Positions 51,231-60,160 of a stretch of 64,000 bases of DNA are shown piece by piece. Numbering within the stretch: the stretch's first letter is position 1; each line of letters opens with the position of its first letter. The notes below the pieces were generated by a model, which was not told the DNA's origin, made no database searches, and saw only the letters and a list, made by a program, of their open reading frames with translations. The position numbers and the translations under genes were made by a program. The DNA is from Anaerolineae bacterium (GTDB lineage: Bacteria > Chloroflexota > Anaerolineae > Aggregatilineales > J027). The stretch lies in the NCBI GenBank assembly GCA_021463865.1, contig JAJTXY010000004.1, positions 1 through 64,000 on the forward strand. The letters are read 5' to 3'.

Positions 51231-52766
51231 TCAGCGCATGGCCGCGCCTAATGTGTTGCAGGCGGGGCAGCTTCCATCAGGCCGGACAATCGCGTAACCG
51301 CCTTGTGGGTCAGCGCCAAAAACGCCCGTGAAGTCCACATTCCACACGATCATCAAACGCACTCGACCACTGGAACGCGACAAGGCAGCCGCGCGGCCCA
51401 CCCATTCGGCATGTTGACCGACTGTTGTGCCCTGTGCCCATGCGAAATTCGAGGGCAACGTGCCATAGCCTTCGGGCGAGAGATAGCCAAGTTCTGTCCA
51501 ACAGACTTTTCGCGCCCCGCCAAAAGTATTGTAGTAGAGATCGAGCATCCCATAGAAGTACCGTGAATAGTGACCACCACGCGGGTCGCCGCTGCGGTTA
51601 TCGGGCGAAATGATGCCTTCATTGTAATGAGCGCCGATGCAGTCCATATAGTTGACCGCACCCGACTGAGCCATCTGTTGCAGGAAAATGTTGTCGTCGC
51701 AGCCTTCATTACGACAGCCGCCTCCAAAATAACCTGTTGGGGCAGGCGCGGCGCTAATCACCAACACATTCGCATTAGCCGCTTTGATGGCATTATAGGC
51801 TTTGGAAAGCATGGTGGTATACCGTCCGCCATTGACCGTGCCATTGGGCCATTCGCGGTCAATATTGGGTTCGTTCCAGACTTCAATCGCGTCCGGGCCA
51901 AGCGCGGCGACCTGACCGAGATAAGCGGCGAATTGATTAGTGTAATTATCAAAATCGCCCATCTGATCTTTGTTGCCGACGATGCCCAACAAAATGCGGA
52001 AGCCGTTGCTGCGGGCTTCATTGATGGCGGCCTGTGCTGCACCTGTGCCTTCACCCAGATTCCAGCGAATCTGCTTCTTAGCCCATGTCATGCCAGCGGT
52101 ACGCATTTCGTTGACACGCCCAAAGCCTGCCACATGCCCGCCGAGTTCAAACGCGCCACCAGTATTGGGCGGAACCACTGGCGGTTGGGTTGGATTGGTG
52201 GGTGGTTGAGTGGGGTTCGTGGGATTACTGGGGGGTTGGGTCGGAACAGGTGTGGATGGATTAGAGGGTGGCGTGGTCGCCCCCGGAATGGTCAGCACCT
52301 GCCCCACATAAATCAAATTCGGGTTGGCAATGTTGTTGGCGGAGGCAATCGCTTGAACCGTCACCCCAAAACGGCGAGCTATAGAAGAAAGCGTGTCCCC
52401 GCGCACCACCGTATACTGCCCTCCGGTTGTGGGTGGTACAGGGGTTGTTGGATTGGTCGGCGGGACGGGTGTGGTTGGATTGGTTGGGGGCTGGGTGGGT
52501 GGAGTTGTCCCGCGAACTGGAATAATCAACACTTGACCCACATAAATGATATTGGGATTGGCAATATTATTGGCAGTGACAATATCTTGAACAGAAATGC
52601 CATAACGCAGGGAAATACGGTATAAATTCTCGCCGGGTTGTACTACGTGAGTAATGGTATTGCCGTCTTGGGCACTGGCACGATCCAGCGGCCCAGAAAC
52701 GGCCACCAGCATCAAGACAAGTGCCAGCAACAAAATCCCACGCAGATGCCGCTTATTGAGGGGCAT
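51231..52766 (-). CDS. LysM glycoside-hydrolase-like secreted protein
   Basis: 511 residues from ATG at 52766 (AAAGGAG upstream). Signal peptide, two LysM modules ([20 protein letters not shown] and [20 protein letters not shown]) with Pro/Thr linkers, then a TIM-barrel-like domain with [14 protein letters not shown] (acid/base) and [10 protein letters not shown] (nucleophile), like GH39 or GH53. It is bound to peptidoglycan by the LysM modules and hydrolyses a glycan. It is related in layout to the partial gene at 62711. Confidence 0.85.
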   Translation of the reverse strand: MPLNKRHLRGILLLALVLMLVAVSGPLDRASAQDGNTITHVVQPGENLYRISLRYGISVQDIVTANNIANPNIIYVGQVLIIPVRGTTPPTQPPTNPTTPVPPTNPTTPVPPTTGGQYTVVRGDTLSSIARRFGVTVQAIASANNIANPNLIYVGQVLTIPGATTPPSNPSTPVPTQPPSNPTNPTQPPTNPTQPPVVPPNTGGAFELGGHVAGFGRVNEMRTAGMTWAKKQIRWNLGEGTGAAQAAINEARSNGFRILLGIVGNKDQMGDFDNYTNQFAAYLGQVAALGPDAIEVWNEPNIDREWPNGTVNGGRYTTMLSKAYNAIKAANANVLVISAAPAPTGYFGGGCRNEGCDDNIFLQQMAQSGAVNYMDCIGAHYNEGIISPDNRSGDPRGGHYSRYFYGMLDLYYNTFGGARKVCWTELGYLSPEGYGTLPSNFAWAQGTTVGQHAEWVGRAAALSRSSGRVRLMIVWNVDFTGVFGADPQGGYAIVRPDGSCPACNTLGAAMR

Positions 52767-52936
52767 TGATATAACTCCTTTAAACTTACCAACCGAATTT
52801 AAACATATAGTTCCTTGATGATAATACGATAGTGGATTTTGGGGCAACTTTGCACGATGCGACTACCACGCGCTGCTGACGGTAGTGTCTGAAATCCGAT
52901 AGGATGGGCGTTGAGACATCGTTGAGCAGCCTACCC

Positions 52937-52964
52937 ATGACATCCTACCTAAATCGGCTATAAT
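52937..52964 (+). promoter_or_regulatory. promoter of the nitrilase gene
   Basis: ATGACA (52937-52942), 16 bases, TATAAT (52959-52964). Good match to a housekeeping promoter, 40 bases before the ATG at 53004. Confidence 0.6.
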
Positions 52965-53003
52965 GCTTGGTCGCATCTCGCCATTATCCCGGAGAGAATT
53001 TTT

Positions 53004-53957
53004 ATGTCTTCACACTATGATGATTCCAATCAGGAAACACGCCCCAGTCGTCCGGTAGGCAAGACCGGGCCATTGCGTGATCCACAGGAAACATTGCCCA
53101 AAGTGGATTGGGAAATTAGTCATGAACGTCGCCCTTTAAGTTTTCCCCGTCCTGATACCGTCACGGTGGGCATGGTGCAGTTTCCAGCCGGGGATGACAA
53201 ACAGGCCAATATCCAACGGGCGCTCGGTTTGGCATGGCAGGCCGCCGATGCTGGGGCCGAAATTATTGCTTTTCCAGAAATGTTTATGCTGCCGTGGGTG
53301 TTTGGCGAACCAGAAGCGCACTATCAACATCTAGCCGAGTCAGCCGACAGCGGCGTGTGGGAGCCGTTTAAGACGCTGGCCCATGACAAACAGGTCGTAC
53401 TGGTGTGCTCATTTTTTGAACGGGGCATGGAAGGCCGTTTTTATAATAGTGCCCTTGTGGTAGATACCGACGGCACGATTGTGGGCAAATATCGCAAACA
53501 CCACCTGCCACCCGACAATGAACGCCATCATTGGATGCCAGACAGCAGCCCCTTTTCGGCTTTCCCCACCCGCAAAGGACGTGTCGGGGTCTATATCTGT
53601 TGGGATAATTTTTTCCCCGAAGGCGCACGAGCATTGGCACTTGACCATGCCGATATTGTGATCGCCCCTTCCGCTGCTACCGAACTAGATGCTGCCTATA
53701 AATGGAAGATCGTCTATCAACACAACGCGATGATTAACGGCATCCCGTGGGTGCGGATTAATCGTAGCGAGCCACCCTGTTACCCCGCGTGTTATGTGGT
53801 GGATGCGGAGGGACAGATTATTCATGAAACCAATTCCGCCGAAGAAGGCTTTTCGCTGGCGACGGTTGACCTGACCTTAACGGATCGTGTCCGCCAAAAA
53901 TGGACGTTTATGGCAGACCGCCGCCCTGAAATGTATCGTGTCATTACCGAACGTTAA
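53004..53957 (+). CDS. carbon-nitrogen hydrolase (nitrilase superfamily)
   Basis: 317 residues. The catalytic triad is E92 (AFPEMF), K165 (KYRKHHLP) and C199 (VYICWDNFFPEGAR). About 50 extra residues precede the usual start at VTVGMVQF. The family cleaves amides or nitriles; N-carbamoylputrescine-amidase-like features (DNFFPEGAR) are seen. A promoter lies at 52937. The next gene is an SH3 protein with its own start site. Confidence 0.92.
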   Translation: MSSHYDDSNQETRPSRPVGKTGPLRDPQETLPKVDWEISHERRPLSFPRPDTVTVGMVQFPAGDDKQANIQRALGLAWQAADAGAEIIAFPEMFMLPWVFGEPEAHYQHLAESADSGVWEPFKTLAHDKQVVLVCSFFERGMEGRFYNSALVVDTDGTIVGKYRKHHLPPDNERHHWMPDSSPFSAFPTRKGRVGVYICWDNFFPEGARALALDHADIVIAPSAATELDAAYKWKIVYQHNAMINGIPWVRINRSEPPCYPACYVVDAEGQIIHETNSAEEGFSLATVDLTLTDRVRQKWTFMADRRPEMYRVITER

Positions 53958-53973
53958 AGTAGTTGGAGTCCAT

Positions 53974-55266
53974 ATGCGTAAAGTAGTTATCGTTTTAGCT
54001 GTTTTCGTCGGACTGATAAGCTTATCCCTATCTGTCCTGCCCACCCAAAACTCGCATCTCACCCTCGCGCCCGTCAATGCCCAAGATACCGCCTGCTCAA
54101 CCCAATTGGAAGCCGCTGTCAGCCAGACCCTTGAACTTTGCGGTGCGGCCTCACGCGGTCAACTGTGTTGGGGGGCGGGGGCGTTTGATTACAGCCCTAA
54201 AGAAGTCGAAATTAGTGCGCCGGGGGGCATTGTACCGCTGGCAGGCATCAGTACGGTTATCAATAATTCATCGGCTGACCAACCCTCGATTACCCGTCTC
54301 AATTTTGAGGATATTTTCACCGAAGGAGGATTTGCGTCGGCCTTTTTGATTGGCCCGGTTTCGGCGAGTGCTGATACTGAAAAAACCCCTTTATGGTCGG
54401 GCCTAACCCTCAGCCGCACCGAAAGCCAACTCAGCGAATGTGAGGTGGCAGGCACATCCGGCATGTTGATGCAAGCACCGGCCGGACAATTACTGGTATT
54501 AACCGTCAATGGCGTGACCTTGACCATGAATAATACGGCCTATGTTGTCATCAGCGAAGCAGACGAGACCGTCATAGATGTGCTGCGCGGCAATGCCATC
54601 GCCCAAATCGGGAATAATGTGCAGGTCGTGTTTGCAGGTTTCAGCATTACCGTGGCTGCCGACGCCGATACCCTGCCCACGCCGATGCCCTATGACCCAA
54701 CACCGCTGACGGGCCTTCCGACCCAGCTTTTGCCAAGTATTGTGACGGTGCCGCTGCCGGGGAATGTCTCCGCAATGGCCTCTACGCCGCTATATGCCTC
54801 ACCAGATTTGGGCGCACCCCAATTGGCCCAAGTGCTGCCGGGGACGGTCTTGAATTTGCTTGGTGAAGACCCCACCGCCCAATGGTGGAACGTGGTGCAA
54901 GAAGACGGGCAAAGTGGCTGGGTTCCGGCGACAGCGATTGGCGGTATCTTCCCGGCAACCGCACCCCAATACAGCGCCACACCACAGCCCCCCACCCGTC
55001 CCTATGGCTTAGTCTTGGGTCGTGGGGCTGCGCCGGGGAACGAAATCAATATGCGGGCCGCACCGAGTACCGACGCCGAAATTTTGGCGAAGCTACTCCC
55101 GCTCACCGAATTTAATATTTTGGGGCGGAATGCGGCAGCAGATTGGATTCAAATCCGCTTGGATGCCCCTGATCCAACCACTGGAGCAACGGATGGATGG
55201 GTCGCGGTTCGCATTGTCACTTTGCCGAACAGTCTTCGAGTTGCTGATTTACCTGTCGTGCCGTAA
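53974..55266 (+). CDS. secreted protein with SH3-type domains
   Basis: 430 residues from ATG at 53974 (TTGGAG upstream). Signal peptide (VVIVLAVFVGLISLSLSVL), a Cys-containing domain with DTACSTQLEAAVSQTLELCG, then two bacterial SH3 domains (STPLYASPDLGAPQLAQVLPG and INMRAAPSTDAEILAKLLP) that bind cell-wall peptides. It may help attach a surface protein. The open frame runs 87 bases further upstream over the nitrilase end, which is not supported. Confidence 0.82.
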   Translation: MRKVVIVLAVFVGLISLSLSVLPTQNSHLTLAPVNAQDTACSTQLEAAVSQTLELCGAASRGQLCWGAGAFDYSPKEVEISAPGGIVPLAGISTVINNSSADQPSITRLNFEDIFTEGGFASAFLIGPVSASADTEKTPLWSGLTLSRTESQLSECEVAGTSGMLMQAPAGQLLVLTVNGVTLTMNNTAYVVISEADETVIDVLRGNAIAQIGNNVQVVFAGFSITVAADADTLPTPMPYDPTPLTGLPTQLLPSIVTVPLPGNVSAMASTPLYASPDLGAPQLAQVLPGTVLNLLGEDPTAQWWNVVQEDGQSGWVPATAIGGIFPATAPQYSATPQPPTRPYGLVLGRGAAPGNEINMRAAPSTDAEILAKLLPLTEFNILGRNAAADWIQIRLDAPDPTTGATDGWVAVRIVTLPNSLRVADLPVVP

Positions 55267-55335
55267 GGATTTGTACATCACCATCGTCCAGTTTTATGAA
55301 GATTACCAGTTTGGGGGAGTAACCAATAACTACTT

Positions 55336-56076
55336 ATGAGTAATCCAGCATCTTTGGTCATTCAGGCCAATGACGAACAATTAGAAAAAGCATTACAAGG
55401 TGACAAACCTGTGCTCATCTGGTTTTCGGCTGGGCAAACCGCCGGGATTGATTTACGCAAGGCGCTCGAAAAAGCGGCTGCGGATTTTCAACAAGAATTG
55501 GCGGTGGTGATGGTGGATACCAATGCCTGTCCTATGGCAAAGACGCGCTTCGACGTAGAAAAACATCCGGTCTTGGTCGGCTGGCATAATGGCGAATCAG
55601 TCAAGCGTCGCGCACGGCCTTGGGCCAGTGACGTGGTTGGTTTTGCCGATGTATTGAAGACACTCGCCCCCGCACCTGCGAATCCGAATGGTAATGTCAG
55701 CAAGACTGAAGAAAGCAAAAAGGAATTGAAAGTGATCAACAAACCCGTACATGTAACCGACGCGACCTTTGAACAAGAAGTGCTGCAAAGTGAACTACCC
55801 GTCTTGGTAGACTTCTGGGCAGCGTGGTGTGGGCCATGCCGCATGGTCGCCCCCATTTTGGACAAGCTGGCTGGTGAATTTGCTGGCAAAGTTAAGATTG
55901 CCAAAGTGGATGTGGATGCCAACCCCGGTGTATCTGGTGCGTTCCAGATTATGAGCATCCCCACCCTGATGTTTGTGAAACAGGGCAAGATTGTCGGTCA
56001 GGCCGCTGGTGCCGCACCTGAAGCCGCCCTACGTGACGCGCTCAATCAATTGGTGAATTTGCAAATTCCCGCCTAG
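55336..56076 (+). CDS. tandem thioredoxin-domain protein, first domain inactive
   Basis: 246 residues. The C-terminal domain is a normal thioredoxin with WCGPC at 164-168, cis-Pro in SIPTLMF and the usual length. The N-terminal domain (about 6-112) has the thioredoxin order of strands but reads SAGQTAG where CxxC should be. A Lys/Glu-rich linker joins them. The second domain can reduce disulfides; the first probably serves in binding. No signal peptide, so it acts in the cytoplasm. Confidence 0.88.
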   Translation: MSNPASLVIQANDEQLEKALQGDKPVLIWFSAGQTAGIDLRKALEKAAADFQQELAVVMVDTNACPMAKTRFDVEKHPVLVGWHNGESVKRRARPWASDVVGFADVLKTLAPAPANPNGNVSKTEESKKELKVINKPVHVTDATFEQEVLQSELPVLVDFWAAWCGPCRMVAPILDKLAGEFAGKVKIAKVDVDANPGVSGAFQIMSIPTLMFVKQGKIVGQAAGAAPEAALRDALNQLVNLQIPA

Positions 56077-56117
56077 TTGTCACAAAACCGACCTCTGAGT
56101 CGTCTATAACGAAAGAT

Positions 56118-56158
56118 AGCGCCTATATCCAACTAACGACGGATACGGGCGCTTTTAA
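56118..56158 (+). terminator. rho-independent terminator
   Basis: Arms agcgcctatatcc and ggatacgggcgct, 13 positions with one wobble and one mismatch, then tttt. It ends the thioredoxin gene. Confidence 0.65.
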
Positions 56159-56230
56159 TTTCCGTTATGATGATTTTGCAAACCCAACCTTGCAAACTTC
56201 ATCGCATTAGACCGCACTTAAGGGGACACT

Positions 56231-58681
56231 ATGCAAACCCATCGGCGTAAAATTTTCGGCGATATTTTGGCGCGTAAAGCTCGCAGCGCCCTTGTCTCAA
56301 TTAGCATTTTTATCGGCGTGCTTGGCGTCGTCACACTATTTTCAATGGGCAATATCCTCGTCAATCGCATGGAAGAAACCGTGCAAGAGGATAAACTCGC
56401 CATGACCCGTTCGTATGTCACCCTGACAGGTAGCCAAGCCCCGGATACACAAGCTGACCTAGATGCCCTCCGGCAACTGCCCGATGTTACGGAAGTGCAA
56501 GGCATGGCCCTCTATCCATTCTATTGGAAGATAGCAGGCGACACCGAATTTGAAGAAGGGCGTATTTTCAGCTATTCCGCTCCCTTCGACCAACTGGCCC
56601 TTGAACCGACCAGTCTGGTAGATGGGCGTTATCCGATTGCCGGACAGCACGAAATCGCGGTTGAACGCCGATTCGCAGAAGAACACGGTGTCGGCATTGG
56701 CGACACGATTGTGCTGCGTATCCTGACCGAAGCATCGGGCAATCAAACAAGCGAAGAAACATGGACGATTGTCGGCACGATTTACCAAGCCTATCAATAC
56801 CCCGTCGCGTTGGGTGCGCCTGCCGTCGTGCGTGGCGAAACAATGGTCTTTGCCGCGCATGAAGATGCCCAATACATCGGCGGTTTTCGCGGCTTTAGTG
56901 TGTTGATGGGGCGCTATACCAGCTTTAAGGCGGCGGACGAAGGCAAAGGCGCGTGGGATGTAGCCCTCGCCAGCGCCACCCCCTACAGCCCATCCAGCAC
57001 CGTCGCGGAAGACCCTGCCAAGAACTCCTTCATCGAACAGACCCGGTCTTTCACCAGTGTGTTGGGCCTATTAGCCATCGTAGCCCTCTTGGTGTCTGGC
57101 TTCCTCGTGTTCAATGTCATCAACTCAATTGTGTTGGAACAGCGCCGCCAAATTGGGGTGATGAAATCGCTCGGCGCGACAGGCGGGGATAGTTTTGGCA
57201 TCTACGCAGGCATGGCCCTTGTTTATGGCATCATCGGCGTGATTCCGGGTGTGCTGCTCGGCATTCCATTGGGCTATTCAGCAGCAGTAGGCATAGGCAA
57301 GCAGTACAATATTTTCCTTGATGAATTTACCATGTCACCCCCGGCCATTGTCATTGGCATCATTTTGGGCCTGCTCATACCCGTACTGGCAGCCGTTATC
57401 CCTGTCCTGATGGGTATCCGTGTTACCATCCTGCAAGCGATGACCGACCTCGGTATTCAGGGCAAATATGGGGCAGGCCGCTTTGCCAAATGGATGGATA
57501 AATTCCCACTGCCTTTGGGAATGCGTCAATCCACCCGCAACGTCATTCAGAAAAAGGGTCGTCTGGCGCTGACCATCTTCACATTGGCGCTGGCTGCCGG
57601 GGCGTTCATGGGCATTTACGCCATGCTGACCTCGCTCAACCAGACGGTAGACGAAATTTATGATACCTTCGGCAATGAAATCACGATGCTGCCGACCTCG
57701 ACCCAAGATGAAGAGGCCATCCGCGAAATCATCATGACCAACGTCGAAGGCGTGAAGGCCGTCGAACCCGCCACGCAGGTGTCTATCGAGATTGATGGCT
57801 TCACCCCCACCCCGGTTGGCAACGCCCCACCCGTGTTGTATGCCATTGGGACGGAAGCCACCAACCGCGACTTGCTTAATTTCCAACTGCGCGATGGTCA
57901 AGATTGGGACGATAACCCCGAATCCGACGGCATAGTGGTGACGGCAGGCATCGCGGACACGCTCGGCAAAGAAGTTGGCGACACCATCACAGTACACATC
58001 GGGGCCAACACCGCCGAACTTGAAATTATCGGCATCACCACCTATCCGTTTGATACCGTGTGGGCCAGATGGGAGACATTGGCAGAATTGGGCGGATTAA
58101 AAAATGCCGAGGGTGAACTGCAACCCAATGGCTTCTCGATTATGCTGAACAATCCCGACCCGACCACGCAGGAAGTCGCTGATGTGATTGCTGACATCAA
58201 CGAAGTGCTGTTGGCGCGTGGCATCAATGCCAGCTATATCAACTGGACGGAAAACGCCGAAGAAACGGGCAAGTTTATTGCGACCTTCGGGGTGATTATG
58301 AACACCGCCGCCGCGTTGATTGCCGCTGTCGGGGCGATTGGTCTGCTGTCCACCTTGGCGATGAGTGTGTTTGAACGCCAGAAGGAAATCGGCGTGATGC
58401 GTTCCATCGGGGCGACCTCAGTGACGGTGGCGCTGCAATTCCTGATCGAAGGCTTGATTGTCGGTTTGATGGCGTGGGTGATCGGGGTGCCGATTGGTTA
58501 TATGCTCAATCAATCGCTGGCGGAGAGTCTCAATTTTGGTGACGCCTTTGCCCCCGATTATCCGGTGCTGGTCACGATTATCGGCCTGACCGGAACGCTG
58601 CTGGTCGCTACGTTTGCTAGTCTGTGGCCCTCAGCGGGTGCGGCGCGTAAGACCGTCTCCGACATCCTGCGCTATCAATAA
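56231..58681 (+). CDS. MacB/FtsX-type ABC permease, copy 1
   Basis: 816 residues. An N-terminal helix (SISIFIGVLGVVTLF), a periplasmic MacB-like core, a helix cluster with FNVINSIVLEQRRQIGVMKSLGAT, a second N-terminal-like helix at about 440, a second core, and a final FtsX cluster with SVFERQKEIGVMRSIGAT. It is a double FtsX permease as in lipoprotein-release or antibiotic-export systems. The ABC ATPase is not in the window. A paralogue is at 60161. Confidence 0.88.
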   Translation: MQTHRRKIFGDILARKARSALVSISIFIGVLGVVTLFSMGNILVNRMEETVQEDKLAMTRSYVTLTGSQAPDTQADLDALRQLPDVTEVQGMALYPFYWKIAGDTEFEEGRIFSYSAPFDQLALEPTSLVDGRYPIAGQHEIAVERRFAEEHGVGIGDTIVLRILTEASGNQTSEETWTIVGTIYQAYQYPVALGAPAVVRGETMVFAAHEDAQYIGGFRGFSVLMGRYTSFKAADEGKGAWDVALASATPYSPSSTVAEDPAKNSFIEQTRSFTSVLGLLAIVALLVSGFLVFNVINSIVLEQRRQIGVMKSLGATGGDSFGIYAGMALVYGIIGVIPGVLLGIPLGYSAAVGIGKQYNIFLDEFTMSPPAIVIGIILGLLIPVLAAVIPVLMGIRVTILQAMTDLGIQGKYGAGRFAKWMDKFPLPLGMRQSTRNVIQKKGRLALTIFTLALAAGAFMGIYAMLTSLNQTVDEIYDTFGNEITMLPTSTQDEEAIREIIMTNVEGVKAVEPATQVSIEIDGFTPTPVGNAPPVLYAIGTEATNRDLLNFQLRDGQDWDDNPESDGIVVTAGIADTLGKEVGDTITVHIGANTAELEIIGITTYPFDTVWARWETLAELGGLKNAEGELQPNGFSIMLNNPDPTTQEVADVIADINEVLLARGINASYINWTENAEETGKFIATFGVIMNTAAALIAAVGAIGLLSTLAMSVFERQKEIGVMRSIGATSVTVALQFLIEGLIVGLMAWVIGVPIGYMLNQSLAESLNFGDAFAPDYPVLVTIIGLTGTLLVATFASLWPSAGAARKTVSDILRYQ

Positions 58682-58707
58682 TTTCCCAGATTTTTCTCTC
58701 ATCATCG

Positions 58708-58743
58708 AAAACACCCTTATTTTAGCCAATAGGGGTGTTTTTG
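58708..58743. terminator. bidirectional terminator
   Basis: Arms aaaacacccttatt and aataggggtgtttt with a six-base loop; A- and T-rich ends serve both directions. Between the permease gene and the convergent TPR gene. Confidence 0.85.
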
Positions 58744-58755
58744 ATTGCCTTCATT

Positions 58756-59982
58756 TTATTCACATATCTCAGCCAATTTTCTTTCTATGGCGGTTTTTTC
58801 AGGAGCATTTGGAACTAATTCCAAGTATTGCTTAAGATCACTTTCCGCAAGGGTACAATTCAAGAATCTTTCGGCAGTTAAATACAAATATCCACGATTA
58901 AAGTATGCTTGAGCGTAACTAGGGTCAAGCCGAATAGTTTCCGTATAATCAGCGATTGCCAACTCAACCTGATTAATTAGAAGATAGATATTTCCCCTAT
59001 CCCAATAGATATTCGGATTTGTGGGATCAATTTGCAAAGCCGCATTGAAATCTTGCAAGGCAAGTTCGTATTCTTCCAGTTGAGTGTATGTTTCTCCACG
59101 ATTGAGATAGGCTAATGAAAATTCTGAATCAAGCTGAATAGCAGTAGTATAGTCAAGCACCGCTTGATTAAGGTCGCCTAATTTGAAATATGCAGCCCCA
59201 CGTCCATTGTATGCCTTAGCATAATCGGGATTAATTTCGATAGCTTGGTTGAATTCATCAATAGCTTCGTTAAATCTCCCCATCGAAAAATATACCCAAC
59301 CCCGATTATGATAACGATCTACTGTCGGACTTAATGTAAGAGCTTGATTATAGTCGCTGAATGCCTTATCAAAATTCCCCAACTGATAATACATTGTGCC
59401 GCGAGCATCAAAGGCATTGGCGTTAGACGGGTCAATTTCGAGGGCCTTATTGAAATCATTGAGAGCTAGGTCATGCTCCCCCATTTTCAAATAGAAATCG
59501 GCGCGGAATAAGAGAAACTCTGCATTATTCGGATACATGGAAATAGCATGATTGTAGTTTTCTAATGCTTTATCATACTCATCCAATTCCTCATAAACCA
59601 AACCTTGCAAGGCGTAACTTTCGCCCAAATCAGGGTCAATCTCTATAGCAATCTCAGCGTTCCCCAAAGCTGAGTCATAATCCAATAGAACCGTATACAC
59701 ATTACCGAGGGCAACATAAGCAGGAGCAAAATTCGGGTCTATTTCGATTGCCTGATTAAAAACGTCAATGGCCTCGTCATATTTTTCTTGTTTTGCCAAA
59801 TCCACGCCATTTTGCATGATTTCTGCCAATGCGGGGTTATCAAATGGGATATAAATCAATGTCGGTGTGGGTGTCGGGTCACTTCCTGCGACTGTGGCAT
59901 AACTGAGTGAGTTATTGAGGTTCAAAATCACCGTCAGGGCGATAGTTGCTATGGCAAGTATAAAAAAGGCTTTGATTTTCAT
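58756..59982 (-). CDS. TPR-repeat secreted protein
   Basis: 408 residues from ATG at 59982. A signal anchor (AFFILAIATIALTVILNL), a short Pro/Thr linker and about ten TPR repeats in a row (APAYVALGNVYTVLLDYDSAL, ANAFDARGTMYYQLGNFDKAF, AKAYNGRGAAYFKLGDLNQAV and so on). It binds protein partners outside the membrane. GC is clearly lower than in the two flanking permease genes, between which it lies in opposite direction; it looks like an insertion. Confidence 0.83.
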   Translation of the reverse strand: MKIKAFFILAIATIALTVILNLNNSLSYATVAGSDPTPTPTLIYIPFDNPALAEIMQNGVDLAKQEKYDEAIDVFNQAIEIDPNFAPAYVALGNVYTVLLDYDSALGNAEIAIEIDPDLGESYALQGLVYEELDEYDKALENYNHAISMYPNNAEFLLFRADFYLKMGEHDLALNDFNKALEIDPSNANAFDARGTMYYQLGNFDKAFSDYNQALTLSPTVDRYHNRGWVYFSMGRFNEAIDEFNQAIEINPDYAKAYNGRGAAYFKLGDLNQAVLDYTTAIQLDSEFSLAYLNRGETYTQLEEYELALQDFNAALQIDPTNPNIYWDRGNIYLLINQVELAIADYTETIRLDPSYAQAYFNRGYLYLTAERFLNCTLAESDLKQYLELVPNAPEKTAIERKLAEICE

Positions 59983-60160
59983 GTGACTACTCGAATCCAA
60001 TTATCCAAATTCGCGTGAAAGAATACTCCATAATTATAAACCGCTTCGTTTTAGCACGAAATCAGGTTATTCCGTCACTTCTAGCGTCCGTCAAAATCAT
60101 GCTACAATCAGCAAGGTTGTGAATTTTTCCACCAATCGAATACCTCTTACGGGAGGACAC

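Noticed and set aside
51570-52625. 351-codon open frame on the plus strand
   Set aside because: It is antisense to the LysM glycosidase-like gene, whose domains are clear; its sequence looks like a shadow with Gly/Trp/Arg repeats opposite a Pro/Thr linker.
57335-57997. 220-codon minus-strand open frame
   Set aside because: It lies wholly opposite the permease gene and shows no motif or start site.
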